From: Aeromonas diversa CDC 2478-85
GTDB taxonomy: Bacteria > Pseudomonadota > Gammaproteobacteria > Enterobacterales > Aeromonadaceae
DNA length: 64,000 nucleotides
Assembly (NCBI RefSeq): GCF_000819805.1
Contig: NZ_CDCE01000021.1
Coordinates: forward strand, 1-64,000
Reading direction: 5' to 3'
Positions 38,459 through 46,455 of the stretch are shown piece after piece. Below the pieces are notes generated by a model that saw only the letters and a list, made by a program, of their open reading frames with translations, was not told the origin of the DNA and made no database searches. The translations under genes and the position numbers were made by a program. How positions within the stretch are numbered: position 1 is the stretch's first letter; each line of letters opens with the position of its first letter.

Positions 38459-39547
38459 ATGACCCATGTCGAGATCCCCTTCCTGCGTTACCTCGATGAG
38501 GAAGGGCGCCCGGTGGCAGACTTGCCCACCTGGCTGGACAAGGCGTTGGCACGCACCTTCTACCGCAACATGGTGGTGGTGCGCAGCTATGACAAGAAAG
38601 CAATCGCCCTGCAGCGTACCGGCAAGCTGGGCACCTTCCCCTCTCACCTGGGGGCGGAGGCGGTCGGCGTTGGTGTCGGCCTGGCGATGGGGGAAGAGGA
38701 TGTCTATGTCCCCTATTACCGCGACATGCCCACCCTCTATGTGCGTGGGGTGGCCATGGAGAAGAACCTGCAATACTGGGGCGGTGACGAACGCGGCAGC
38801 TATTTCGTGCGCCGTGACGGCACCCCGTCCGAAGATCTCCCCATCTGTGTGCCCATCGCCACCCAGATCACTCACGCCTGTGGCGTGGCGGCGGCCTTCA
38901 AGCTGCGCAACCAGCCGCGGGTGGCGGTCGTCTCCATCGGCGATGGTGGCACCTCCAAGGGGGACTTTCTCGAGGGGCTCAACTGTGCCGGGGTCTGGCA
39001 CTTGCCCATGGTCATGGTGATCAACAACAACCAGTGGGCCATCTCGGTGCCGCGCAAGCTGCAATCTTCGGCGCCCACCCTGGCTCAGAAGGGCATAGGT
39101 GCCGGCGTGCACAGCCTGCAGGTGGACGGCAACGACGTGGTGGCCGTCTATGACGCGGTCAAACGCGCGGTGGATCGCGCCCGCCGTGGCAAGGGGCCGA
39201 CACTGATCGAGGCGGTGAGCTACCGGCTCGGGGATCACACCACCGCCGACGACGCCACCCGCTACCGGGAAGCCGGAGAAGTCGAGGCCGCCTGGAGCAA
39301 GGAGCCGGTCAAGCGGCTGCGCCAGTACATGGCAGCCCAGGGTTGGTGGGACGAAGAGGCCGAGCAGGCCCTGCTGGCCGAGGCCAGTGCCGAGGTGGAG
39401 CAGGCGGTCGCCCGTTACGAGTCGCTGCAGGCCCAGCCGCCCGAGGCCATGCTCGACTATCACTACGCCGAGCTGCCGGCCGATCTGCTGCCCCAGCGCG
39501 AGCGCATTATTGCCAAGGCCATGCGGATGGAGGCGGGTCATGAGTGA
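38459..39547 (+). CDS. 2-oxoacid dehydrogenase E1 alpha subunit (pyruvate/branched-chain type)
   Basis: A 362-aa ThDP-dependent E1 alpha. The ThDP motif is GDGG (161-164) to INNNQWAIS (about 188-196); the FPSHLGAEAV and YYRDM segments and phosphorylation-loop-like YRLGDHTTADDATRY are conserved. With E1 beta it decarboxylates a 2-oxoacid and acylates E2. ATG 38459 follows AAGGAG. Substrate (pyruvate, acetoin or branched-chain oxoacids) cannot be fixed from motifs; the FPSHLG/YYRD form favours the pyruvate/branched-chain subgroup. Confidence 0.87.
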   Translation: MTHVEIPFLRYLDEEGRPVADLPTWLDKALARTFYRNMVVVRSYDKKAIALQRTGKLGTFPSHLGAEAVGVGVGLAMGEEDVYVPYYRDMPTLYVRGVAMEKNLQYWGGDERGSYFVRRDGTPSEDLPICVPIATQITHACGVAAAFKLRNQPRVAVVSIGDGGTSKGDFLEGLNCAGVWHLPMVMVINNNQWAISVPRKLQSSAPTLAQKGIGAGVHSLQVDGNDVVAVYDAVKRAVDRARRGKGPTLIEAVSYRLGDHTTADDATRYREAGEVEAAWSKEPVKRLRQYMAAQGWWDEEAEQALLAEASAEVEQAVARYESLQAQPPEAMLDYHYAELPADLLPQRERIIAKAMRMEAGHE

Positions 39548-40523
39548 GGTGAGTCTTCTCGAGGCCGTCAACATGGCCCTGCATCACGAGATGGAGCACG
39601 ATCCGGATGTGGTGGTGCTCGGTGAGGACGTGGGGGTCAACGGCGGGGTGTTTCGTGCCACTGTGGGCCTTCGCGACAAGTTCGGCTTCAAGCGGGTGAT
39701 CGACACCCCGCTGGCCGAGGGGCTGATCGCCGGGGTGGCGGTCGGCATGGCCACTCAGGGGCTCAAGCCCGTGGCCGAATTCCAGTTCCAGGGCTTCATC
39801 TTCCCGGGCATGGAGCAGATCATTTGCCAGGCGGCGCGCATGCGCAATCGCACCCGTGGCCGGCTCGCCTGCCCCATCGTCTATCGCTCCCCTTACGGGG
39901 CCGGCATCCACTCGCCGGAGCACCACAGCGAGAGCATCGAGGCCCTGTTTGCCCACATCCCCGGGCTGAGGGTGGTGATCCCGTCGAGCCCCAAGCGTGC
40001 CTATGGCCTGCTGCTCTCGGCCATCCGCTGCCCGGATCCCGTGCTCTTCTTCGAGCCTGACCGTATCTACCGCTCGGTCAAATCTCAGGTAGACGACGAC
40101 GGGGTCGGCTTGCCGCTGGATGTCTGCTACACCCTGCGCCCGGGCCGCGACATCACGGTCGTGGGGTGGGGGGCTTGCCTGCAGGAGATCCTGCGCGCCT
40201 CTGCCGTGCTGGCCGAGCAGGATATCCAGTGCGAGGTGATCGATCTTGCCACCATCAAGCCGCTCGACATGGCCACCATCCTCGCCTCGGTGCGCAAGAC
40301 CGGGCGGCTGCTGGTGGTGCACGAGGCGTGCGGCAGTTTCGGCGTGGGCGCCGAGATCGTTGCCCGGGTGTGCGAGGAGGCCGCGACCGTCCTCAAGGCG
40401 CCGCCCAAGCGGCTGACCGGAGTGGACGCCGCCGTGCCTTACTACCGCAACGAAGCCTATTACCTCATCGACGAGCAGGACATCGTCGACGCCGCGCGCA
40501 ATCTCATGGAGAGCTGGACATGA
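39540..40523 (+). CDS. 2-oxoacid dehydrogenase E1 beta subunit
   Basis: A 327-aa transketolase-like E1 beta. Conserved MALHHEMEHDPDVVVLGEDVG, DTPLAEGLIAGVAVGMA, EFQFQGFIFPGMEQI, and C-terminal VIDLATIKPLDMATI and VHEACGSFGVGAEI. It overlaps the alpha gene by eight bases and E2 by four (ATGA), showing a coupled operon. Confidence 0.9.
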   Translation: MSEVSLLEAVNMALHHEMEHDPDVVVLGEDVGVNGGVFRATVGLRDKFGFKRVIDTPLAEGLIAGVAVGMATQGLKPVAEFQFQGFIFPGMEQIICQAARMRNRTRGRLACPIVYRSPYGAGIHSPEHHSESIEALFAHIPGLRVVIPSSPKRAYGLLLSAIRCPDPVLFFEPDRIYRSVKSQVDDDGVGLPLDVCYTLRPGRDITVVGWGACLQEILRASAVLAEQDIQCEVIDLATIKPLDMATILASVRKTGRLLVVHEACGSFGVGAEIVARVCEEAATVLKAPPKRLTGVDAAVPYYRNEAYYLIDEQDIVDAARNLMESWT

Positions 40524-41620
40524 AATTCTTCAAGTTACCGGATCTGGGCGAAGGGCTGGCCGAAGCCGAGATCGTCGAATGGAAAGTAAAAGCCGGTGAG
40601 CGGGTCGAGGTGGATCAGGTGCTGCTCTCGGTCGAGACCGCCAAGGCGCTGGTGGACGTGCCCTCGCCGGTGAGTGGCGTCATCGCCAACCTGTGCGCCA
40701 ACGAGGGGGACATATTGCACATCGGCGCCCCCCTGGTGGAGTTCGAGGGAGGAGAAGACGATGGCACTGTGGTCGGCAAGGTGCACGGCAGCAGCCAGGT
40801 GCTGGAAGATCACTTCGTCGTCGGGGCCGTCGCGGCCGGTGGCAGCCTGACCCAGGCCATGCCGGCGGTGCGCCGGCTCGCCGTGCAGCTGGGGGTTGAC
40901 GTCGACAGTCTCAGGGGCAGCGGCCCGGGTGGGCTGGTCACCGAGGCGGACGTGCAGCAGGCGTTCGAGGCGATGGAAGGCGCTCACAACGAGATCCTCA
41001 AGGGCGCCCGCCGCGCCATGGCCAAGGCGATGACCCTCTCTCACCAGAGTGTGGTGCCGGTGGCCATCACAGACGAAGTGGACCTGCGCGCCTGGCGCAA
41101 CGACGAGGATGTGACGGTGCGCCTCATCAAGGCGATCGGGGTGGCGTGCCGCGCCGAGCCGTCGATGAACGCCTGGTTCGATGGGGAGACCCTGACCCGG
41201 CGTCTCTTTGACGAGGTGAACGTGGCCATCGCGGTTGACTCCAAACACGGGCTCTATGTGCCCGTGATGGAAAACGTGGCCGACCGCGCTACGGCGGATC
41301 TGCGCAGTGGGCTCGATCGCATGATAGCGGACGTGAAGGCCCGCGCCGTGCCGCGCGAGATGCTGCAGGGGGCGACCATCACCCTCACCAACTTCGGCGC
41401 CATCGCCGGGCGCTACGCCAGTCCCATCGTGACGCCGCCCCAGGTGACCATAGTCGGGGCCGGCAAGCTGTTCGAGAAGGTGGTGTTCGTCCACGGAGAG
41501 GCGCGGCCGGTGCGTGCGTTGCCCCTTTCGGTCACCTTCGATCACCGGGCGTGTACCGGCGGCGAAGCCGCGCGTTTCCTGCGTGCGCTGGTCAATGCAC
41601 TCGAAGCAGAAAGCTGCTAA
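40520..41620 (+). CDS. 2-oxoacid dehydrogenase E2, dihydrolipoyl acyltransferase
   Basis: A 366-aa E2 with one lipoyl domain (1-78, lipoyl Lys42 in SVETAKALVDVPS), a short linker, an E3-binding domain (AVRRLAVQLGVDVDSLRGSGPGGLVTEADV, about 112-148) and a catalytic domain. The active-site motif reads DHRACTGGEAARF: His342 is kept, but the usual Asp of HxxxDG is Thr346. No E3 gene is adjacent, so a shared dihydrolipoamide dehydrogenase must serve it. Confidence 0.88.
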   Translation: MKFFKLPDLGEGLAEAEIVEWKVKAGERVEVDQVLLSVETAKALVDVPSPVSGVIANLCANEGDILHIGAPLVEFEGGEDDGTVVGKVHGSSQVLEDHFVVGAVAAGGSLTQAMPAVRRLAVQLGVDVDSLRGSGPGGLVTEADVQQAFEAMEGAHNEILKGARRAMAKAMTLSHQSVVPVAITDEVDLRAWRNDEDVTVRLIKAIGVACRAEPSMNAWFDGETLTRRLFDEVNVAIAVDSKHGLYVPVMENVADRATADLRSGLDRMIADVKARAVPREMLQGATITLTNFGAIAGRYASPIVTPPQVTIVGAGKLFEKVVFVHGEARPVRALPLSVTFDHRACTGGEAARFLRALVNALEAESC

Positions 41621-41624
41621 AAAA

Positions 41625-41647
41625 CTGCCCCGCAACATGCGGGGCAG
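41625..41647 (+). terminator. Hairpin after the E2 gene
   Basis: CTGCCCCGC-AACAT-GCGGGGCAG perfect 9-bp stem five bases after the stop. Tail AATTCG lacks a T-run. Confidence 0.55.
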
Positions 41648-41654
41648 AATTCGT

Positions 41655-41682
41655 TTGCTTATTCGCCAAGGCCACGTATAAT
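41655..41682 (+). promoter_or_regulatory. Cold-shock gene promoter
   Basis: TTGCTT (41655-41660), 16-bp spacer, TATAAT (41677-41682), about 138 bp before the start codon, implying a long 5' UTR. Confidence 0.7.
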
Positions 41683-41688
41683 CAACCG

Positions 41689-41820
41689 AGCTTGAAAAAG
41701 GCGTCATTTATGTCAATGAGTTCGATGTTCTGCATCTTTTCCTGTTGTTCATAAGTTACCCATTTCGAAGCTTTGTCCGCCGAAAGGCACGAGTTATTTT
41801 TGAATACAGGTTTAAAAGAT
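41689..41820 (+). promoter_or_regulatory. cspA-type cold-shock 5' UTR
   Basis: A leader of roughly 130 nt. GCCGAAAGGCAC at 41779-41790 matches the 13-base 'upstream box' of E. coli cspA mRNA, which helps translation at low temperature. A 14-codon frame (41710-41754) lies inside without a clear ribosome site. The rest of the temperature-responsive fold cannot be judged by eye. Confidence 0.7.
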
Positions 41821-42030
41821 ATGTCTAACATGATCACCGGTACCGTTAAGTTCTTCAACGAAACCAAGGGCTTCGGCTTCATCCAGCAAGAAAACGGCCC
41901 GGACGTGTTCGTACACTTCAGCGCCATCCAAGGCAACGGTTTCCGTACCCTGGCTGAAGGCCAGCGTGTACAGTTCTCCGTGACCCAAGGCCAGAAGGGC
42001 CCGCAGGCTGAGAACGTAACTGCTCTGTAA
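41821..42030 (+). CDS. Cold-shock protein, CspA family
   Basis: A 69-aa single cold-shock domain that binds single-stranded RNA/DNA and acts as an RNA chaperone. RNP1 is KGFGFI and RNP2 is VFVHFSAI. The start [17 protein letters not shown] fits the family. The long leader with the cspA upstream box suggests real cold induction. Double terminators follow. Confidence 0.95.
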   Translation: MSNMITGTVKFFNETKGFGFIQQENGPDVFVHFSAIQGNGFRTLAEGQRVQFSVTQGQKGPQAENVTAL

Positions 42031-42044
42031 TTGCACAGAATTTA

Positions 42045-42075
42045 AAAAAGCCGCTGCCTGGCAGCGGCTTTTTGT
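42045..42075 (+). terminator. Terminator of the cold-shock gene
   Basis: AAAAAGCCGCTGC-CTG-GCAGCGGCTTTTT stem with T-rich tail TTTTTGTTTG. Confidence 0.92.
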
Positions 42076-42102
42076 TTGTCCCTCTTCGGAGGGAAAAGAG
42101 AG

Positions 42103-42127
42103 GGGGTCGCTATGCGACCCCTTTTTT
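42103..42127. terminator. Second terminator, also facing the TIGR02647 gene
   Basis: GGGGTCGC-TAT-GCGACCCC followed by T6 on the plus strand; on the minus strand TCTCTTTTCCC follows, so it may serve both directions. Confidence 0.75.
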
Positions 42128-42135
42128 ATTTGTTC

Positions 42136-42384
42136 TCAGGCTCCCTTCAGGGCCGTCAACAGATGCTGTAGATGCTCTAGCTGGGTGCGGCCGAAGGGGG
42201 TGAGATAACCCCCATCGGGGGCGACGATAAGACCACGGTCATAGAGGCGGCGCGCCGCGTCATGCAGCCCCTGTGGGCTCTCTTTGTGCAATTTGACCCC
42301 TTGATCCAGATTGGCCGGGTCATAGCAGGCGAGTACTTTGAGTTCATCGACCAGTTCGGGGGAGATGTGATTGATGCCAAGCAT
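42136..42384 (-). CDS. TIGR02647-like small DNA-binding-type protein
   Basis: An 82-aa protein, MLGINHISPELVDELKVLA then a winged-helix-like C-half (ESPQGLHDAARRLYDRGLIVAPDGGYLTPFG). It resembles the TIGR02647 family of short, presumed DNA-binding proteins of marine and aquatic gammaproteobacteria; this assignment is from memory of the motif. SD AAGGAG precedes ATG 42384. Confidence 0.65.
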   Translation of the reverse strand: MLGINHISPELVDELKVLACYDPANLDQGVKLHKESPQGLHDAARRLYDRGLIVAPDGGYLTPFGRTQLEHLQHLLTALKGA

Positions 42385-42563
42385 GGCGGTACTCCTTAAA
42401 TGGGATCCTGTGGGCACCTTAGCATTCGGGACCTTGGTGGAATGAGGGCTGCCTCAAACTATTGCAGATGGCCGGCGCGATTGCTGCTTTCTTGACCCGC
42501 GCGAGGCCGGCTCCATGGGCTTTCGTGCTATGATGCTTTCCTCGACGTTCTCTGGAGTCTTCC

Positions 42564-43121
42564 ATGCCCCGCATTGTGCTGGTTTCCCTGTTGCATCAGC
42601 TCTCTCACCGTTTTCCCCACTATGCCAACGAGCTGCTGGTCAAGCAGATGGAGAGTCATGGCGGTCGTCTCTGGGTTGCCCCGCTCGGCAGCGCCGATGT
42701 GAAGGCCTTGCGTCAGGCCGCCGGCACTCGTCTCATGCACGAGCTGGCCGATCTCAAGACTGGTTGGAGTCCAGTAAGCCCGGAGGCACAGAGCCGGGAT
42801 GAGGGGATAGTCGCGCTCGCCCAATACGATGAGGAGCTGCTCGGGAATCTCGAGCACTACTGGCGCATCCCGGAGAAAATCAACAGCCCCATTAGCGACA
42901 ACCTGTTCGAGCTGCGCCGCGAGGTGGTGGATGAGGCCATGCCCCGCCTGCTCAAGGGGTGGCAGCAGGGGTTGGAGGCCCGCCTCAAGGCGCTGCTGAC
43001 CGTGGCTCGCGGCGGTGAAGATCAGTTGGTTTTTGTTGAGATCGAGTGCGCCTACTGGCTGCGCAGCCGCCTGTGCGACGAGGCTGGCATCGAGCTGGTG
43101 TGGCCTGAGATCGCCGGCTGA
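42564..43121 (+). CDS. Conserved hypothetical protein, 185 aa
   Basis: I do not recognise a family. Soluble, no signal or membrane segment. An alternating alpha/beta start (MPRIVLVSLLHQLSHRF), a mid helix-rich stretch (NLFELRREVVDEAMPRLLKGWQQG) and a C-terminal ECAYWLRSRLCDEAGIELVWPE. GGAG lies about eight bases before ATG 42564. Codon use looks like the neighbours. The next gene, DUF2750, is also uncharacterised and on the same strand. Confidence 0.7.
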   Translation: MPRIVLVSLLHQLSHRFPHYANELLVKQMESHGGRLWVAPLGSADVKALRQAAGTRLMHELADLKTGWSPVSPEAQSRDEGIVALAQYDEELLGNLEHYWRIPEKINSPISDNLFELRREVVDEAMPRLLKGWQQGLEARLKALLTVARGGEDQLVFVEIECAYWLRSRLCDEAGIELVWPEIAG

Positions 43122-43188
43122 TCTGGACAAGGGCGCGGGGGCATGTGACCATTACGCCCCGATTTTCCCCCTAAAACGGATGGCTACC

Positions 43189-43584
43189 ATGAGCTACACC
43201 CTGACCGACACCGAGCGCAACGCGGCGCTCAGTCTCAACGCCGACTACCGCTACGATCACTTCATCACCAAGCTGGTGGAGCACGGCGAGCTCTACGTGC
43301 TGACCGACGAGCACGGCGTCATGATGCTGACCACAGAGGATGAGGATTGCATCCCGGTGTGGCCGCACCCCGAGTACGCCGAGGCGTGGGCCAGCGGCGA
43401 GTGGGCTGACTGCAAGCCCCAGGCGATCACCCTCAAGGTGTGGATGGATCGCTGGATCTCTGGCATGGAAGAGGACGAGGTGTGTGTGGCCGTGTTCCCG
43501 ACCGTCGATCAGGAAGGAATCGTGGTCGAGCCGGGCGAAGTGGCTGACGCCATCGAGAAGAAGCTGGCCAAGCGTCCCAAGTAA
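43189..43584 (+). CDS. DUF2750 protein
   Basis: A 131-aa acidic cytoplasmic protein with the DUF2750 pattern: RYDHFITKLVEHGELYVLTDEHG, VWPHPEYAEAWA, WMDRWISGMEEDEVCVAVFPT. No function is established for the family. ATG 43189 was preferred to ATG 43180 because GGA at 43178 is better spaced. Ends before a strong bidirectional terminator. Confidence 0.8.
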   Translation: MSYTLTDTERNAALSLNADYRYDHFITKLVEHGELYVLTDEHGVMMLTTEDEDCIPVWPHPEYAEAWASGEWADCKPQAITLKVWMDRWISGMEEDEVCVAVFPTVDQEGIVVEPGEVADAIEKKLAKRPK

Positions 43585-43599
43585 ACGCTGCGTCACATG

Positions 43600-43626
43600 A
43601 AAAGCCCCGCATCGCGGGGCTTTTTT
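43600..43626. terminator. Bidirectional terminator
   Basis: AAAGCCCCGC-ATC-GCGGGGCTTT with T6 on the plus strand and A-rich flank on the other; serves the DUF2750 gene and the convergent binding-protein gene. Confidence 0.9.
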
Positions 43627-43633
43627 ATGCTCG

Positions 43634-45448
43634 TCATTGGGCGAGGCGATAGGTCTCGTCGACCCGGGTGACCGGTGCGAAGGCGTGGCCCGCCTTGATG
43701 GCGGCGCGGGTTTCTTGTTTGACCTTGGGATCGATCCAGAACAGGCCTCCGTAGCTGTAACCCGAGCTGGCTCCGTCGAAGGGCCAATAGAGGCTGTCAG
43801 ACTGAGGGGTTCCCGGCACCTTGGGCAGGCGTACCCAGCGCCAGGCGCCCTCGCGGGTATAGGGCACCTGATAGGCGGGCACGAAGCTGGCGAGCTCATA
43901 CAGGCGCGCCTGGATCTGGCGGGAGATCTCGGCCTTCTTGGTAAAGTCGAACTCCTTGTCGTAGCGCTCCACCAGGGCCGTCATGGCCTCGTCGTCGATG
44001 TTCATGATGTTGTTGGTCTGGCTCTGGTGGGCGTTCACCTTGTGGAAGAACTCCCAATAGGCCGGGTAGCGGCTGCCAGACCAGGCCATCCAGGCACTCT
44101 GGTGTTTCTTCTCGCGCATCGCCTTGAAGCCGGCAGAGGCGTCCATCAGATTGAGCTCGATGCCCAGTCCTGCCTTCTTGGCCTCTTCCCGCAACAGGGT
44201 CAAGCGCTGAGTGTGTTCACCGGTGGTGTAGGTGACGGTGAGCACCAGCGGCGTGCCGGCGGCGTTACGCAGTATGCCGTCCGGGCCTGGCTTGTCGAAA
44301 CCCGCCTTGGCAAACTCCTCGCGCGCCTTCTTGGGATCGAACGGCCGTGCCTTGAGATCGGTATTGGTGAAGGGCCCTTGGCCGCTGCCATAGCTGTTGA
44401 GCCGCTGGTAGTCGCCACGCAGCAACTGGTTAAGCATCTTGTCGAAGTTGAGCGAGTACTGAATGCCGGTGCGCACGTGGACGTCGGTCAGCAGGGGATC
44501 GTCGTTGTTGAGGTAGAGCCCCATGGGGGGCTGGGGGGTCTGGTTATAGAGCCAGGTGCGCTCTATGTACCCCTTCTCGAACTCGGCGGTCTTGCTCTTG
44601 TCGTGCCACCAGGCCGGGATCACCATGCCGAAGCTGTCGATATCCCCGCGCAGGAAGTGTTGCCAGGCGATGTTGATGTCACGCAGCACCAACACCCGCA
44701 CCTGATCGACGTTGAAGCGATGCTGGAAGTAGCGCTCGTCCTGTCCCCACCAGTTCTTCACCTTGCTGAAGGTGATCGACTTTCCCTTCTTCAGCTCGCT
44801 GATGCGATAGGCGCCGCTGACTGGCAATACGGTCCAGTTGGTCTTCTTCACCCAGTCCGGGCTGAGGGTGATGGCGTGGCTCGGCTCCGGTGAGAAAGGG
44901 AGTGAGTCGAGCAGATCGGCACGGCTTTTCTCGGTGCCACTGGTGATGGAGAGGGTGCGATCGTCGTACTTGGTCACGTCTGCTATCTGGGTCGAGTAGT
45001 AGTTGTTGTACCAAGGATCGCTAATCTCCTTGCCACGCAGCATCTTCAGCGTAAACAGGAAGTCGTCGGCTGTGATTGGTTCGCCGTCGGACCAGGTCGC
45101 CTTGGGGTTGATGCGAAAGTACATGGTCTTGTTATCGCCACCAAAGGCCCACTGGTTGGCGATCATCGGCATCGGCTTGCCACTGATGGGGTGACTGGCC
45201 AGCAGCGGCAGCCGGCCGTCGCGCAGGAAGGCGGAGAAGCCCCCATTGGCGTCGGGACCATAGTTGCGCAGGGTCAGGGGAAAGCTGGTCATGAAGGTGG
45301 TGAAGACCCCGCCCGGCATGGCGGCCGGATCGGCGAAGGTGGCGTCGGTGTCGTTATTCTCCCAGACCAGATCCGGGGGCAGGGTGGCGCTCCAGCCGAG
45401 GCTGGCCCAGCACAGGGCCAGGGCGGCGACGAGACGGTTTGCGGTCAT
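43634..45448 (-). CDS. Periplasmic solute-binding protein, family 5 (YejA-like)
   Basis: A 604-aa extracellular solute-binding protein of the oligopeptide/nickel class. The signal peptide MTANRLVAALALCWASLGWSA precedes the mature LPPDLVWENNDTD. WSDGEPITADDFLFTLKML is the SBP_bac_5 hallmark. Length matches E. coli YejA, the microcin C/oligopeptide binder, but no yejBEF permease is adjacent. It is the last gene of a DeoR regulator, EamA, binding-protein set on one strand. Substrate unknown. Confidence 0.85.
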   Translation of the reverse strand: MTANRLVAALALCWASLGWSATLPPDLVWENNDTDATFADPAAMPGGVFTTFMTSFPLTLRNYGPDANGGFSAFLRDGRLPLLASHPISGKPMPMIANQWAFGGDNKTMYFRINPKATWSDGEPITADDFLFTLKMLRGKEISDPWYNNYYSTQIADVTKYDDRTLSITSGTEKSRADLLDSLPFSPEPSHAITLSPDWVKKTNWTVLPVSGAYRISELKKGKSITFSKVKNWWGQDERYFQHRFNVDQVRVLVLRDINIAWQHFLRGDIDSFGMVIPAWWHDKSKTAEFEKGYIERTWLYNQTPQPPMGLYLNNDDPLLTDVHVRTGIQYSLNFDKMLNQLLRGDYQRLNSYGSGQGPFTNTDLKARPFDPKKAREEFAKAGFDKPGPDGILRNAAGTPLVLTVTYTTGEHTQRLTLLREEAKKAGLGIELNLMDASAGFKAMREKKHQSAWMAWSGSRYPAYWEFFHKVNAHQSQTNNIMNIDDEAMTALVERYDKEFDFTKKAEISRQIQARLYELASFVPAYQVPYTREGAWRWVRLPKVPGTPQSDSLYWPFDGASSGYSYGGLFWIDPKVKQETRAAIKAGHAFAPVTRVDETYRLAQ

Positions 45449-45489
45449 GCTTACACTCCTTTGTAAAGATGAGGTGGCGCGCAGGGCGC

Positions 45490-46392
45490 CTAGGTTTGCG
45501 ATAGCGCCGGGCGTGCCCGCCATGCCCACAGGCGCGGCCCCAGCAGGTGAATGAGAAAACCGAGCAGCACCAGCACAGAGCCGAGCCATTGCTGCGCCGT
45601 GGTGTGCTCGCCCAGCAGCAGGGCCGCTGCCAACATGCCGACACAGGGTACCAGCAGGGTCAACGGGGCGACTTGTGCCACCGGGTAGCGGGTCAGCAGG
45701 CGTGCCCACAGGCCGTAGCCAAACCAGGTGGCCACGTAGGCGAGGTAGAGGACGCACAGCACGCTGGTGAGGCTGAAGTGGCTGAGGCTGGCGATGATTC
45801 GATCCTGTCCTTCCAGCCACCAGGAGAGGCTCAGGAAGGGGAGAATAGGCACCAGGCCGCTCCAGGCCACCAGGCCGGGCAGGTGCACCGGGTAGCGCAG
45901 GCCGATGTGGCGGTTGATGACGTTGCCAAGCCCCCAGCTGGCGGCGGCGCACAGGGTCAGGAAGAAGCCGATCAGCGTCAGGTTGCCGGCGCCACCTCCG
46001 GCGATCAGGGCCAGCCCCCCAGCGGCCACCGGCAGGGCTACCCAGTGGTGAGGCAACCAGCGCTCACCGAGCGCAACCATGGCAAACAGCAGGGTGAAGA
46101 TCACCTGGGACTGAAGCACCAGAGAGGCTATCCCGGCCGGCATACCGGCATTGATGGCACAAAACAGGAAGGCGAACTGGCCCAGGCTCAAGGTGGCGCC
46201 GTAGGCGACCAGCCAGCGCCAGGGCAGGGCCGGTCGGGGAATGAAGAGGATGGCGGGGAAGACCACGGCGAGAAAACGCAGGGCACCGAGCAGCAGGGGC
46301 GGCACCCCGTCCAGTCCCCAGCGGATGGCCACGAAGTTGAGCCCCCAGCAGATGACGATCAGAGCCGCCAGTAACTTGTCCTTGTTGGTCAT
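45490..46392 (-). CDS. eamA: EamA-type drug/metabolite exporter
   Basis: A 300-aa DMT-superfamily permease with ten membrane segments and two EamA repeats. ICWGLNFVAIRWGLDGVPPLLLGALRF and FAFLFCAINAGMPAGIASLVLQ (in pieces: FCAINAGMPAG) align with E. coli EamA (YdeD), the O-acetylserine/cysteine exporter. ATG 46392 has AGGAGG upstream. Substrate by homology only. Confidence 0.82.
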   Translation of the reverse strand: MTNKDKLLAALIVICWGLNFVAIRWGLDGVPPLLLGALRFLAVVFPAILFIPRPALPWRWLVAYGATLSLGQFAFLFCAINAGMPAGIASLVLQSQVIFTLLFAMVALGERWLPHHWVALPVAAGGLALIAGGGAGNLTLIGFFLTLCAAASWGLGNVINRHIGLRYPVHLPGLVAWSGLVPILPFLSLSWWLEGQDRIIASLSHFSLTSVLCVLYLAYVATWFGYGLWARLLTRYPVAQVAPLTLLVPCVGMLAAALLLGEHTTAQQWLGSVLVLLGFLIHLLGPRLWAWRARPALSQT

Positions 46393-46455
46393 GGTTCCTC
46401 CTGAAACAGGGGGCCAGCATACGCTCCGGGGCCGGGGCGGCGTCAACCCCTGTCG

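Noticed and set aside
40166-40530. Apparent N-terminal extension of the E2 frame into E1 beta
   Set aside because: The E2 start MKFFKLPDLGEG at 40520 matches the lipoyl-domain start, and the upstream codons are the E1 beta gene in another frame.
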